Shown here one piece after another: positions 13,761-22,197 of a stretch of DNA of 64,000 nt. Under the pieces are notes generated by a model. The model was not told where the DNA came from. It ran no database searches and saw only the letters and a program-made list of their open reading frames with translations. Each line of letters opens with the position of its first letter. Within the stretch, counting starts at the first letter, position 1. Source of the stretch: Apiospora phragmitis (Eukaryota > Ascomycota > Sordariomycetes > Amphisphaeriales > Apiosporaceae); assembly GCA_038363925.1 (NCBI GenBank), contig JAQQWL010000006.1, positions 3,948,501 to 4,012,500 of the forward strand, written 5' to 3'. The translations under genes and the position numbers were made by a program.

Positions 13761-14133
13761 ATAAAAAGTAATTTTAATTAATTTAAAACGTTAAGATTAA
13801 ATTAAATTATATAAAAGTAATATAATATAAAAAAGTGGCCGACTTAATAATATAATTAATTTAATAATAAACTATACTAATATTTTTAATATTTAAATTA
13901 TATAATAATTAATAAAACTAAAACTAATATATTAATATTTAAACTTATTTAATTTTATTATATTTATTTAATTTAATATAAAGCTTTACATCTAGCTTAT
14001 TTAATATTTATATAAGGTATTAACAAGGTGGGGGTGACAGCGAGGGGGGGTTAAATCTAAGCCGATTTTAGATTTGGTAAGCTTGCGTTAGCTACTTAAT
14101 TAATGCCCACCTAGGCCCTAGTGTTTACTTACC

Positions 14134-14195
14134 TAGTGTAGGCGGCAATAAGGAGCTCCGTCGGCCATTGTGGTTCCGACAGAGATTCCGGAGAT
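14134..14195 (+). repeat. dispersed hairpin repeat, copy 1
   Basis: It shares GTGTAGGC...GTCGG...TGG.TCCGAC.GAGATTC.GGAG with 16,152-16,217 in direct orientation. Each copy contains an inverted pair (CTCCGTCGG with CCGACAGAG here, CCGACGGAG in copy 2). It may be a short mobile-element end. Confidence 0.5.
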
Positions 14196-14649
14196 TGCAC
14201 ACCTTCCAACAACAACACCCAATTATGGACGTTGCAGCAACGTACTTGGTTCAGCCAAGATCGAGACAAGTGTTACTTCTTCAGGTTGACTTGTGTTTTT
14301 CGGAACAGCTTTGCAGGAGCACAAGCCTTTGCAACAGGGTTATTGTGATGCAGTCAGTATGGCAACTGTCCAATAGTCATATGGAAAGTGATTGACAAAC
14401 CTTACTTCAAGATTGTATGATTTTACTAAGCAAGCTTTGGCAGCAAGAGCATGCTGGAGTCTCCAATAGAGCCAAATGGTGAGTGAGTATAAAGAAGGGA
14501 GAGAAAATGATAGACAGCACGGCAGACAGTCTTAACCCAAAACACGTAGGCTGCTAACACTATCCCACAAGACCGAACGTTGTTGAATTGGTAACGTAAA
14601 CCACCAAACAATAAAGAGGCAAAGGTGGCATGGACGAAACCAACAAGTC

Positions 14650-14724
14650 TGCTGGGGTGGGAGTTGAGCCCACGACTGGTCAGTGGTAATGAAGAGACGC
14701 ATTTCCTAACACTGAGCCATCTTA
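14650..14724 (-). tRNA. tRNA-Met-like remnant or tRNA-derived repeat
   Basis: On the minus strand the 3' half is tRNA-like: T-arm GTGGG-CTCAACT-CCCAC followed by CCCAGCA. An A-box-like TGGCTCAGTGTTAGG and a CAT triplet stand in the right area. The 5' acceptor strand that should pair with CCCAGC is absent, so it cannot fold as a full tRNA. It is either a tRNA pseudogene or the head of a SINE-like element. Confidence 0.35.
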
Positions 14725-15178
14725 TTTAACAACTGATATAATAGTATGTACAGGCAGTATGCCCCCTAAGCATGGTCTGATAGGTAAGGTAAGCAATGGC
14801 TCCCTATTATTCATACCTGCTAAGAGTGGTCACATTCTAGACACCCTCTTGTGACTCTCTGTCATCTTTAATAATTCACTAATGTATTGTGCTATAGGGA
14901 CTCTGGTGCTTGCTTACCTTAGGCCTACATTGAATGCAACGAAGCAGTTAATCCTTGACAATCTCCATGTATTCAATGCATCTTATCGCAACTGTCAATG
15001 CTCCTGGGTATGGGTGTACAAATAATTACTACCTTCCACCTTCTCATTCAATTTCTCCATCATCAACACAACCGCCAAAAAGAACTCACATCACCGCCTC
15101 TCTTTCTTGGTCTAACAAAGACCCATCAACACTACCTTCGACACATCCAGTCATCATTGTCTCTATTGGGCCAAAAGA

Positions 15179-15853
15179 ATGCCTACCTACGGGATCCAGC
15201 TTCTTGACGTCCTGCCTCATGCAGGCTTCGTCATTAGTAACCGCAAGCCATTCACCAAGCGCCCACAGCGCGACAAGTTGGTGAAAACCCAGTTCCGCCA
15301 CGCCAATGTTATCGGCGGCGCCTACAACAAGCGAAACGAGTCCCGTCGCGCCCTCGACGTTGCACTCGAGGCCGTGTTCGTGACCGCCGCCAAGGAGGAT
15401 GTGCGTGCTGCCCTGAACGAGGACGGATACCTGGACTTCGTCAACGAAGTCAAGAAGCATGTTGAGTGGGCCCAGCAGCTCAGCAGCTCGGTCTTTTTGG
15501 ACTTCTTCACCGCCCTGCTCCGCGCCCGGGTCGGATGGAACGTTGCGCCCCGCGAGCCCCGCGACCCTGACAAGCAGTCGGCCACCGCCAAGGCCGCCCA
15601 GGCTCTGCTGGACCTTGAGCCTGGCCTCTAGGAGAAGGCACAGGTCGATCTCGAGTTCTACCAGATGGCCAGAGGATTTGACGAGAGCGAAGATGAGGAC
15701 AACAAGGATGACAATGATGATGGCACCGCTGCCGCTGCCGCTGGTGGTAGCGATGAAGTCGACATGCCCGTCAAAGATGAGAACGCTCGAGAGGGAGAGG
15801 ATATGGAGCAGCAAGTCGACACCGGTGTCAACAAGCTGGAGATCGACGATTAG
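15179..15853 (+). pseudogene. unrecognised acidic-tailed protein, paralog 1, internal TAG
   Basis: I do not recognise the family. From ATG 15,179 the frame runs 150 codons to a TAG at 15,629-15,631. It then continues in the same frame for 73 more codons to a TAG at 15,851-15,853. The first part contains LPHAGFVISNRKPF, a GYLDFVNEVKKHVEWA helix and a VFLDFFTALL segment. The part after the internal stop is strongly acidic (DESEDEDNKDDNDDG, then EGEDMEQQ). The tandem relative at 16,766 shares both halves, including sequence after the stop. Either this is a gene broken by one C-to-T-type change (CAG to TAG) before duplication, or the stop is read through. No membrane segment or signal peptide is evident. 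Confidence 0.5.
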
Positions 15854-16643
15854 TTGAAGAACGAATGGCAGGGCTTGGAACCAAGCTAGAGGAGGATCAT
15901 TGCGGCCTACCATGTCCACCGGCAGGAAGACTTCCCGATTCACATGCCCCCTCGCTACCTGCACCCACCCCCAAAACCGAAAGAGAAATCAGTTGATCAT
16001 ATTAAGACAATGCGGAGGACATCTGGAGTTCCCCAGCAGTTGGCCGGCGAGCTAGATTAATACATCCCCACTGAAATTTCTCTTCTGCATATGTTCATCT
16101 CTTGGAATTTGTCTTCTTGTGATTGCGTCAACTAGTGCTTTTCTAGGCTCCAGTGTAGGCAGTATTAGCCGTGCTGAGCCCTGTCGGGCATTTTGGCTCC
16201 GACGGAGATTCGGAGGCGATTCGCAGAAATCCTCATAACTATCATATTCACAAAACTGTTTTCACTTGTTTCAATGCTTTGCACACGTACATATTAGCAC
16301 TGTACACACTGTGATAGCGGACCTGGCAGCCGTACGACCTGACAGATTCCAAGTCCAGAATGCCTGGCATCGTCACAAAAAGGTCTGGGTCATTTGCGAA
16401 TTTCGGGTTTGCTCCTGCTGTCAGGATTACTTGAATGGTAACAGGCCCATCAGAAGAATCCTTTACATTAGAAATCCAGTTATATAGATGTGATAACACC
16501 GTGAGAGACAGGTGGCTAACTACTTAATCCAGGGTACCTATTCTGGTGAACCTCTATTGTTTCTTTCAGTCCTCGACCTTGTACTCACTGCTTTCCCCCT
16601 GAACAACCATATCTGAGGTTGTATTTACCACTACTCTAGCGGC
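15854..16643. other. intergenic, with hairpin repeat copy 2
   Basis: It holds the second copy of the hairpin repeat (16,152-16,217) and, in its last 250 bases, the likely promoter of the second paralog. No gene recognised. Confidence 0.5.
16152..16217 (+). repeat. dispersed hairpin repeat, copy 2
   Basis: Direct-orientation partner of 14,134-14,195. Its internal inverted repeat CTGTCGG...CCGACGGAG is better preserved than in copy 1. Confidence 0.5.
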
Positions 16644-16650
16644 TATAAAA
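16644..16650 (+). promoter_or_regulatory. TATA box of paralog 2
   Basis: TATAAAA, 116 bases before the ATG at 16,766, followed by a CT/CA-rich leader (CTTCCTTCTTCTAGC) typical of fungal transcription starts. Confidence 0.5.
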
Positions 16651-16765
16651 GTGCCTTAACTTCCTTCTTCTAGCACAATTCATTCCTCCTCAATACAACA
16701 CCAAAGCTTGACTTGCACCATCAAGTCCTATCTATCAGAGTTTGCAGAACCGACGCCTACGTTCG

Positions 16766-17643
16766 ATGGCAAGCCCAAGAGAAAGACAAGAATCTGGAGA
16801 CATCCCTTGGCTCAAGGATGTTTTGCCTCGCGCAGGCCTCGTGATCGAGAAGCAAAAGCCCTTCCTTGCCCGCAACGTGCGCGACACGATTTGTCTTCAA
16901 CAAGCTCCAATAAACCACAGGAGCCTCGATCCCGCTTTCAAGTCAATGTTCACCGCAGCCGCCAAACCAGAGCTGCGTGCCAAGCTGAAAGAGCCCGTCA
17001 AGACTGCCACTGACGACGAGAACAACAATAACAACGGCAACGATGACGACGACGAGAGCGGTTACCTCGACTAATATGTGGACGCTGTCAAGGCTCAAGT
17101 CCAATGGGCCGAGACACTGACGAGTTTCGTCTTCCTCGACTTTTTCACCGCGCTCGCGTTCAGTGGAACGAGACTCCAGTTAGCCTCCGATACGGAGAAG
17201 CACTGCAGCACCGCGAAGGCCGTCCAGTCGGTTGTTTGCGGGTGCGTTGAAGAATCCGGGTCTTCTGCCGCCGCCGTCACGGGTGCCGCCGTTATTGTTG
17301 TTGTAGGTGTCGGTCTGAATGTCGTTGCCCGTGAGTCGAGACGTCAGATCCTTCAGGCCACAGGTCCGGGAATAGGCGCCGCGACCGACACCGAAGACGT
17401 CGGCGACCGCGGTCTGCATCGAGGTGTCGACGACGCGGCCGTGCGCATGTGTAGGTTGTTCTCGACCGAGTGGCCCACGAGCACCGTCTCGCCGTCCATG
17501 TACTGCAGGAGCAGCGCGCGCGTGTCCCGCCAGTGGGACAGGCACTGCTGAACCCGGAGCCCGACCTCTAGAAGAGCGCCGAGCTTGACATGCGGTTCCT
17601 GGAGCTGGCAGGCGGACTGAGCGAGCCCGAGGATGAGGATTAA
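16766..17643 (+). pseudogene. unrecognised acidic-tailed protein, paralog 2, broken and interrupted
   Basis: This is the tandem paralog of 15,179-15,853. ATG 16,766 opens MASPRERQESGDIP and then DVLPRAGLVIEKQKPF, which matches LPHAGFVISNRKPF of copy 1. A TAA at 17,072-17,074 interrupts GYLD-stop-YVDAVKAQVQWAE, after which the same frame resumes with VFLDFFTAL. At about 17,230-17,525 unrelated sequence is inserted. Copy-1 similarity then returns in another frame as QALLNPEPDL-TAG-KSAELDMRF and an EPEDED end at 17,641. The TAG at 17,569-17,571 sits exactly where copy 1 has its internal TAG. The gene is clearly broken. Confidence 0.55.
17280..17515 (-). pseudogene. REXO-type RNA exonuclease fragment inserted antisense
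   Basis: The minus strand reads YMDGETVLVGHSVENNL (17,451-17,502), then in another frame HGRVVDTSMQTAVADVFG (about 17,385-17,440) and RTCGLKDLTSRLTGNDIQ. The REX1/REX3/REX4 family of DEDDh 3'-5' exonucleases has the pattern TILVGHSLENDL...LxHxRVxDTA...LKxLxxxxLGxxIQ, so this looks like the middle of such a domain with a frameshift after the VGHS helix. The first catalytic DxE and last D are not present. It lies inside the plus-strand paralog, so it is probably a filler or transposed fragment. Confidence 0.45.
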
Positions 17644-17985
17644 AGACACTGCGCTTGGGACCACTATACAAGGCGTACTCCCGTGCGACATACGGAAAAC
17701 CGCCAAGCACTCTACTGTTGCAGTATCCCACCACGGGGAGGACATCACCAAATATGGAAGGGGAAGGAACCAGTTGACTATAAGATGGAACCCCCCCTGT
17801 ATAGTTCTCTAGCAGATGCCTTCGGAAATTCATCAAGACATCACAACTGAATTACTCTCCTGTACCGATCATATTGCAACGTGATAATGCTTCGATATAC
17901 TCTTAGCTGAATATGTCAATGCTTTTAGTCTATCTGGTAATAGACATTTGTGAAACCATAGTAAAATCCTCCCACTGTCCATATG
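17644..17985. other. short intergenic gap
   Basis: It separates the broken paralog from the 3' end of the ABC transporter. Nothing recognisable apart from ordinary non-coding sequence. Confidence 0.5.
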
Positions 17986-20900
17986 TCACAGCCGCAGCCG
18001 ATGCCCCGCAACCAGCCCCGCGAACGCAACGACGCGGTACAGCAGCCCAATGCAGAACACGACCAACACGTTGAGCCAGAGCCGGTCGAGGCGGAAGCCC
18101 GTCGCATGGGCGGCGAGGTCGACCTGGTACAGGTACGCGAACGGGCTGACCATCTGGCCGAAGTAGAGCTCGGCGAACCAGGAGCCCGGGCTCGCGCGCC
18201 AGAGCCACTCGACGCCCCAGTCGCGCGCCTGCGCGAGGCTGGGCGCGGCGCCGCTCAGGATACCGACGACCAGGCTCAGGATGGTGGCGAACAGGGGCGC
18301 GTCCTCGCGCCGCGCCGCCATGGACACGCACGCGGCCAGGCCGTAGATGGCCCAGAAGTAGACCAGGTTGGCCACGAAGGCGATGCCCCACGACAGGCCC
18401 CCGGGCACGGCCAGCAGGATCAGGAACGTGGTCAGGTGCAGGCAGGCCAGGGCCATGCGCGGGATCACGGCCGCGACCTTGGCGAGGAAGTAGGCGGTGC
18501 GCGAGTGGCCCGCCTCGGCCTCGCGGCGGTACAGGAGCGTCTCTTCGGAGAAGACGCGCACGGCGGGCGAGGCGCCCGAGAGGCCGATGGCGATGGCGGT
18601 CAGCAGGGCGAACTCGGGGACGGATTTGAAGTCGGCCGCCACGGAGAGGACATTGTAGGGCTCTTTGTAGAAACCTGCAATAGCACACTTCCTGTTAGTA
18701 ACTGGATGATCTAAAAGCACACCGCACGCGCAAATGACACTTCGGTGGTTCTCACCTTTAAACATAATCCCTTTCTTCCCGTTCTCCGCCAACCCGATCA
18801 AGAAGCCCGCGACCGAGGACAATCCCATCTCGAAGAAGAAGGCGGGCTTGGCGCGATACTGCTGGAGCATGGCGCGGCGGAAGCAGAGCCACAACTGCTT
18901 CAGGCGAGGGGCACCGCGCTTCTTGAGGGCCTGCTGGATGGCCGTGTTATCCGAAGTCGCGAGGGAGAGGACGGAGCCGTGCTTGTCGCGCGGATGCTTG
19001 CCCGAGGCGCTGTCCTTGTTGCCCGAGGCGCTGGCCCAATGCGCGATGAGGCTCTCCTTGGAGATGTCGCCGCTCTTCTTGTAGACGCGGCCGTTGCCCG
19101 TGATGATGTCCGTGACGACGTCGCCCGCATTGCCGTGCTCGGGGAAATGGAAGCCCAGGTTTTCGAAGTAGGGCTGGACCCCTTTCTCCGGTCCCTCGTA
19201 CAGGAGCTGACCGTTGCCCAACAGGATCAGACTGTCCAGCATTTCGAAGATCTCCATGCGCGGCTGGTGGATGATCACGATGATCGAAAGGCCCAGACGT
19301 GCGATGGCCTGGAGCGTCCGCATCATGGACACGGCGGACGTAGCGTCGAGCCCGCTCGTCGGCTCGTCGAGGAAGATGGACATGGGCGCCGCCGCCAGCT
19401 CCATGCCGATGCTGACGCGCTTGCGCTGCCCCCCAGAAATCACCGGCTTGCCCACGCTGCCGACGAGGGAGTCGCGCACGTGCGCGAGCTCGAGGCACTC
19501 GATGACGGAGTGGACGTGGCTCTCGATCTCGGTGGCCGTCCAGGTGCGCGGCAGCCGGATCTGGGCCGAGTGCAGGATGTTCTCGTAGACGGTTAGCTCG
19601 GGTAGGACGATGTCGTCCTGCGGTACGTAGCCGATGAGCTTCTTGTAGCGCTTGATCCTGCCCGGGCTGTTGTTCACCATGACGGCGCCGCCCGTGTTCG
19701 TGATCTTGCCCATGAGGAGGCGCACGAACGTCGACTTGCCCGCGCCCGACCCGCCCATGACGGCCGAGAGCGTGCCGCGCTCGATGGAGCCCGTGACGCC
19801 CTGCAAGATGGGTTTCGGCGCCGACCGCGGATGGTATTGCAGGCCTGAGTAGGCGAAAGACAGACCAAGGCGGGACGCGTCAGTAGCTTTTCTCATAGAC
19901 TCAACGAAGCCCCGCAGCTGGGCCGGTAGTTCCTCTTGCATCTCTTCAATGGGTCTCCCCTGTAGTTCCGCCATATGTATAACATCCTGGAAGCCGCTCC
20001 ACGTACCGTCTCGAGGGTGATATGTGGCATCCATGGGTAGAGACTCCTGGTCGCGCTCCTTGGAAAGCGCTCGGTAACGTGTCATGGCCCTTTTAATACC
20101 GTCGCCTAATGTCCTTGATCTTTTCATGATACCTACACCAGAGCTGTTTGCCCACTTGCGGCTCCGGGCGCGGAGAGTGAGAAGAATAACGCCCACGATA
20201 AGCAGACCATCGATGATTACGGGTATCCCAATTGGGATAAGGAAGACTTCAAAACTCGATCCCTCCGGACACCGGCTCCCACCACTGCACGGGGTGGGCG
20301 CAGAGGCGCCTGGCTGGCAATAGGTTCGCTCTGGACACTTTGTCATCTCCTTCCCGCCTTTGGGACAGTAGTAGCCCGCGGGACAAACGACGGGCTCGAA
20401 GGGCCCCATCGCGACCGTGATGCCATCGAGCGCACAAGGGTCTCCCGCTAACCTAGACTGCTGACAGAGGGTAATGGCGGGGCAGAACTGCGGCAGCGAA
20501 TTCACCGTGCTGTTTCTGCACAGGAAGCCCTCGCTGCACCCATCCTTCTGCCATGACTCCACCGTCTGTATCTGCATGGGCATGGCACCTTCCCGCCAGC
20601 AAGGAGCTGCGTCGACCATGGGCTTTTTGTTCCTTTGCTGCTCGGCGGCCCGGTAGAAGGCGGTTGAGAACGTGGTCTGGTTCTGGCCCGTGCAAGCTTT
20701 GTCGTATACGCTCATGGCGTCGTCGACCGGGAAGAAGGACTTGTTGTCTCGATCCCATCTTAGGGGTTTCGCTGTGTCCGGCCCGTTAGATGCGTCGTCG
20801 ACTCTGCCCCCCGCTTCCGCCCCATCGTGCAGAGGCGCAAACCACTTCCCCGTCGTTACGTTGTAGACTCCCTGTGTTTGGTTTCCGATGCATTGCCAAG

Positions 20901-21048
20901 CTACTCCCTTTGGACGTGTTGGGTCCGTACGCCTCAGGGCACACAGGCACGCCTCTGTGTCGAGGAAAACGGGCCCTCTTGGTGGAAACTGAGGGAAGTA
21001 GGGATCCTGTGGGAGTTCTCCTGCGTTCGCCAAGTTTAGCACCGACAT
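17986..21048 (-). CDS. ABCG (White)-type ABC transporter half-size protein
   Basis: ATP-driven membrane exporter, probably at the plasma membrane. The order is a lumenal Cys-rich N-terminal region (about 20,940-20,260, including CPAGYYCPKGG), one membrane helix (about 20,245-20,165, IGIPVIIDGLLIVGVILL), the nucleotide-binding domain, then an ABC2 membrane domain to the C-terminus. NBD motifs are Walker A GGSGAGKST (about 19,757), signature SGGQRKRVSIG (about 19,435) and Walker B IFLDEPTSGLDA (about 19,375). ATG 21,048 gives MSVLNLANAG. The frame stays open upstream to a GTG at 21,111, and no signal peptide is visible, so a further 5' exon may be missing. Removing the 81-base intron at 18,675-18,755 leaves about 993 residues. 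It lies in tandem with the beta-glucosidase. Substrate unknown. Confidence 0.85.
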   Translation of the reverse strand: MSVLNLANAGELPQDPYFPQFPPRGPVFLDTEACLCALRRTDPTRPKGVAWQCIGNQTQGVYNVTTGKWFAPLHDGAEAGGRVDDASNGPDTAKPLRWDRDNKSFFPVDDAMSVYDKACTGQNQTTFSTAFYRAAEQQRNKKPMVDAAPCWREGAMPMQIQTVESWQKDGCSEGFLCRNSTVNSLPQFCPAITLCQQSRLAGDPCALDGITVAMGPFEPVVCPAGYYCPKGGKEMTKCPERTYCQPGASAPTPCSGGSRCPEGSSFEVFLIPIGIPVIIDGLLIVGVILLTLRARSRKWANSSGVGIMKRSRTLGDGIKRAMTRYRALSKERDQESLPMDATYHPRDGTWSGFQDVIHMAELQGRPIEEMQEELPAQLRGFVESMRKATDASRLGLSFAYSGLQYHPRSAPKPILQGVTGSIERGTLSAVMGGSGAGKSTFVRLLMGKITNTGGAVMVNNSPGRIKRYKKLIGYVPQDDIVLPELTVYENILHSAQIRLPRTWTATEIESHVHSVIECLELAHVRDSLVGSVGKPVISGGQRKRVSIGMELAAAPMSIFLDEPTSGLDATSAVSMMRTLQAIARLGLSIIVIIHQPRMEIFEMLDSLILLGNGQLLYEGPEKGVQPYFENLGFHFPEHGNAGDVVTDIITGNGRVYKKSGDISKESLIAHWASASGNKDSASGKHPRDKHGSVLSLATSDNTAIQQALKKRGAPRLKQLWLCFRRAMLQQYRAKPAFFFEMGLSSVAGFLIGLAENGKKGIMFKGENHRSVICACGVLLDHPVTNRKCAIAGFYKEPYNVLSVAADFKSVPEFALLTAIAIGLSGASPAVRVFSEETLLYRREAEAGHSRTAYFLAKVAAVIPRMALACLHLTTFLILLAVPGGLSWGIAFVANLVYFWAIYGLAACVSMAARREDAPLFATILSLVVGILSGAAPSLAQARDWGVEWLWRASPGSWFAELYFGQMVSPFAYLYQVDLAAHATGFRLDRLWLNVLVVFCIGLLYRVVAFAGLVAGHRLRL
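18675..18755 (-). other. 81-base in-frame intron of the ABC transporter
   Basis: Donor GTGAG at 18,755, branch-like TTACTAAC and acceptor GCAG at 18,675. It is 27 codons long without a stop, so retention would not break the frame. Splicing joins GIMFKG to FYKEPYNVLS, as expected of the family. Confidence 0.75.
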
Positions 21049-22197
21049 GACTAGAACCGAGTAGTTGGAATATAGATCGAGAGGAATCCGGGTCCTTTCA
21101 AGACGTGCCACTCCTTGCCGACTCCGACGGGTAGACCTTCGTCGACCGATGGCAAGATATAAATTGTAGTATTAGTGTCGGAACCCATGGCGGAAACTGC
21201 TGACGGGATAATATTGCCGGCCATGGTTTTAACAGAGCGCCAGCTCTGGCGGTGACCATGATCCCCAGTTTATAAACGATGGCTACATGTAGGCAGCTAA
21301 CCTAAGAGAGGTTGCTATTTGGGACCCAAGCTGCAAATCCGTCCATCTTTCCCGTTTCATCTAGTGTAGTCGAAAACATGTCAGACTTTAGTGTCATGAT
21401 ATGGGCTCGGACTGCTCCGCCTTGCACGCCGCACACGTAGGCACTTCAGCTCCGTAGAAAACAAGACTTGGATGGGAAAAGATTGGACGGGACGGCGAGC
21501 GGAAGTTGAGATTACTATGGGGATGGGTCCCACCAGTCATCTTGTGCTCCGTTAGGATTTGCTAAAAATACAAATTTGATGATTACCTAGTTGATTTAGT
21601 GACTCGCTAGTCGAAGAATTGGCCTGACAGCTCCAAACTGTCGGGAAGTCTGTGATTAGCAGTCTATGAAATGACCTGTATGCGTTCACGATTGACTGTG
21701 GGTGTAAGTAAGCGCGGTCTATTGCCGGGTTCATACGTACCTCTTTGTGCAACCTCAATGCGGTCTTTTCTTATTTCAGTCAGCAGGGAAACCAGCATTT
21801 CGCTTCATATTGAAATTGGACATGCGAAACTTGCATGCTGAAGGAGGCACGATTACGTCGTTTGCGCTGGGGTGTCCACTTGCTGAGCCTCTGCTTACTA
21901 CGGCAGATACGCTAAGCTTAGATGAAGATCAGTTTCCAGCATCTCCATAATAGGCAGCAACTTAGCATATTTCTCTCTGCTTCACTTTTTCCCGTCGAGC
22001 AGAACATGCCATTCTTAATCCAGCGTTGGATTTGTGCGTTAATCAGTCACAAAGTCCGGTTCGTTTGGTCAGTTATTGTGGCTCAGACCGTGAAATTAGA
22101 CATCATGTCCCATTAAGCATCCATACATTACTGATTATTGGCTTCTTACATAGCGATATCCGCCGACATACACCCCTCAGCACCATCTTATCGCAAC
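21049..22197. other. intergenic, ABC promoter side
   Basis: Between the ABC 5' end and the beta-glucosidase 3' end. A short minus-strand ATG frame from 21,188 (MGSDTNTTIYILPSV, 45 codons to a stop at about 21,051) overlaps the transporter's 5' extension out of frame. It may be an upstream ORF or part of an unresolved 5' exon. Nothing else recognised. Confidence 0.4.

Larger units (their letters stand above)
14030..15178. other. gene-free stretch at the AT-rich/GC-normal boundary
   Basis: Normal composition begins at about 14,030. The stretch holds one copy of a dispersed hairpin repeat (14,134-14,195) and a tRNA-like remnant (14,650-14,724). Short open frames show no recognisable protein. 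Confidence 0.5.

Noticed and set aside
1..14030. CRISPR-like or centromeric array
   Set aside because: No regularly spaced repeats. Repeated words are parts of transposon LTRs and TIRs.
15086..15964. 292-residue open frame on the minus strand
   Set aside because: It is antisense to the paralog-1 gene, whose plus-strand frame is supported by similarity to paralog 2. The minus frame has no recognisable domain and arises from GC-rich codon bias.
18745..19596. 283-residue plus-strand open frame
   Set aside because: Shadow of the ABC nucleotide-binding domain; low-complexity composition and no domain of its own.
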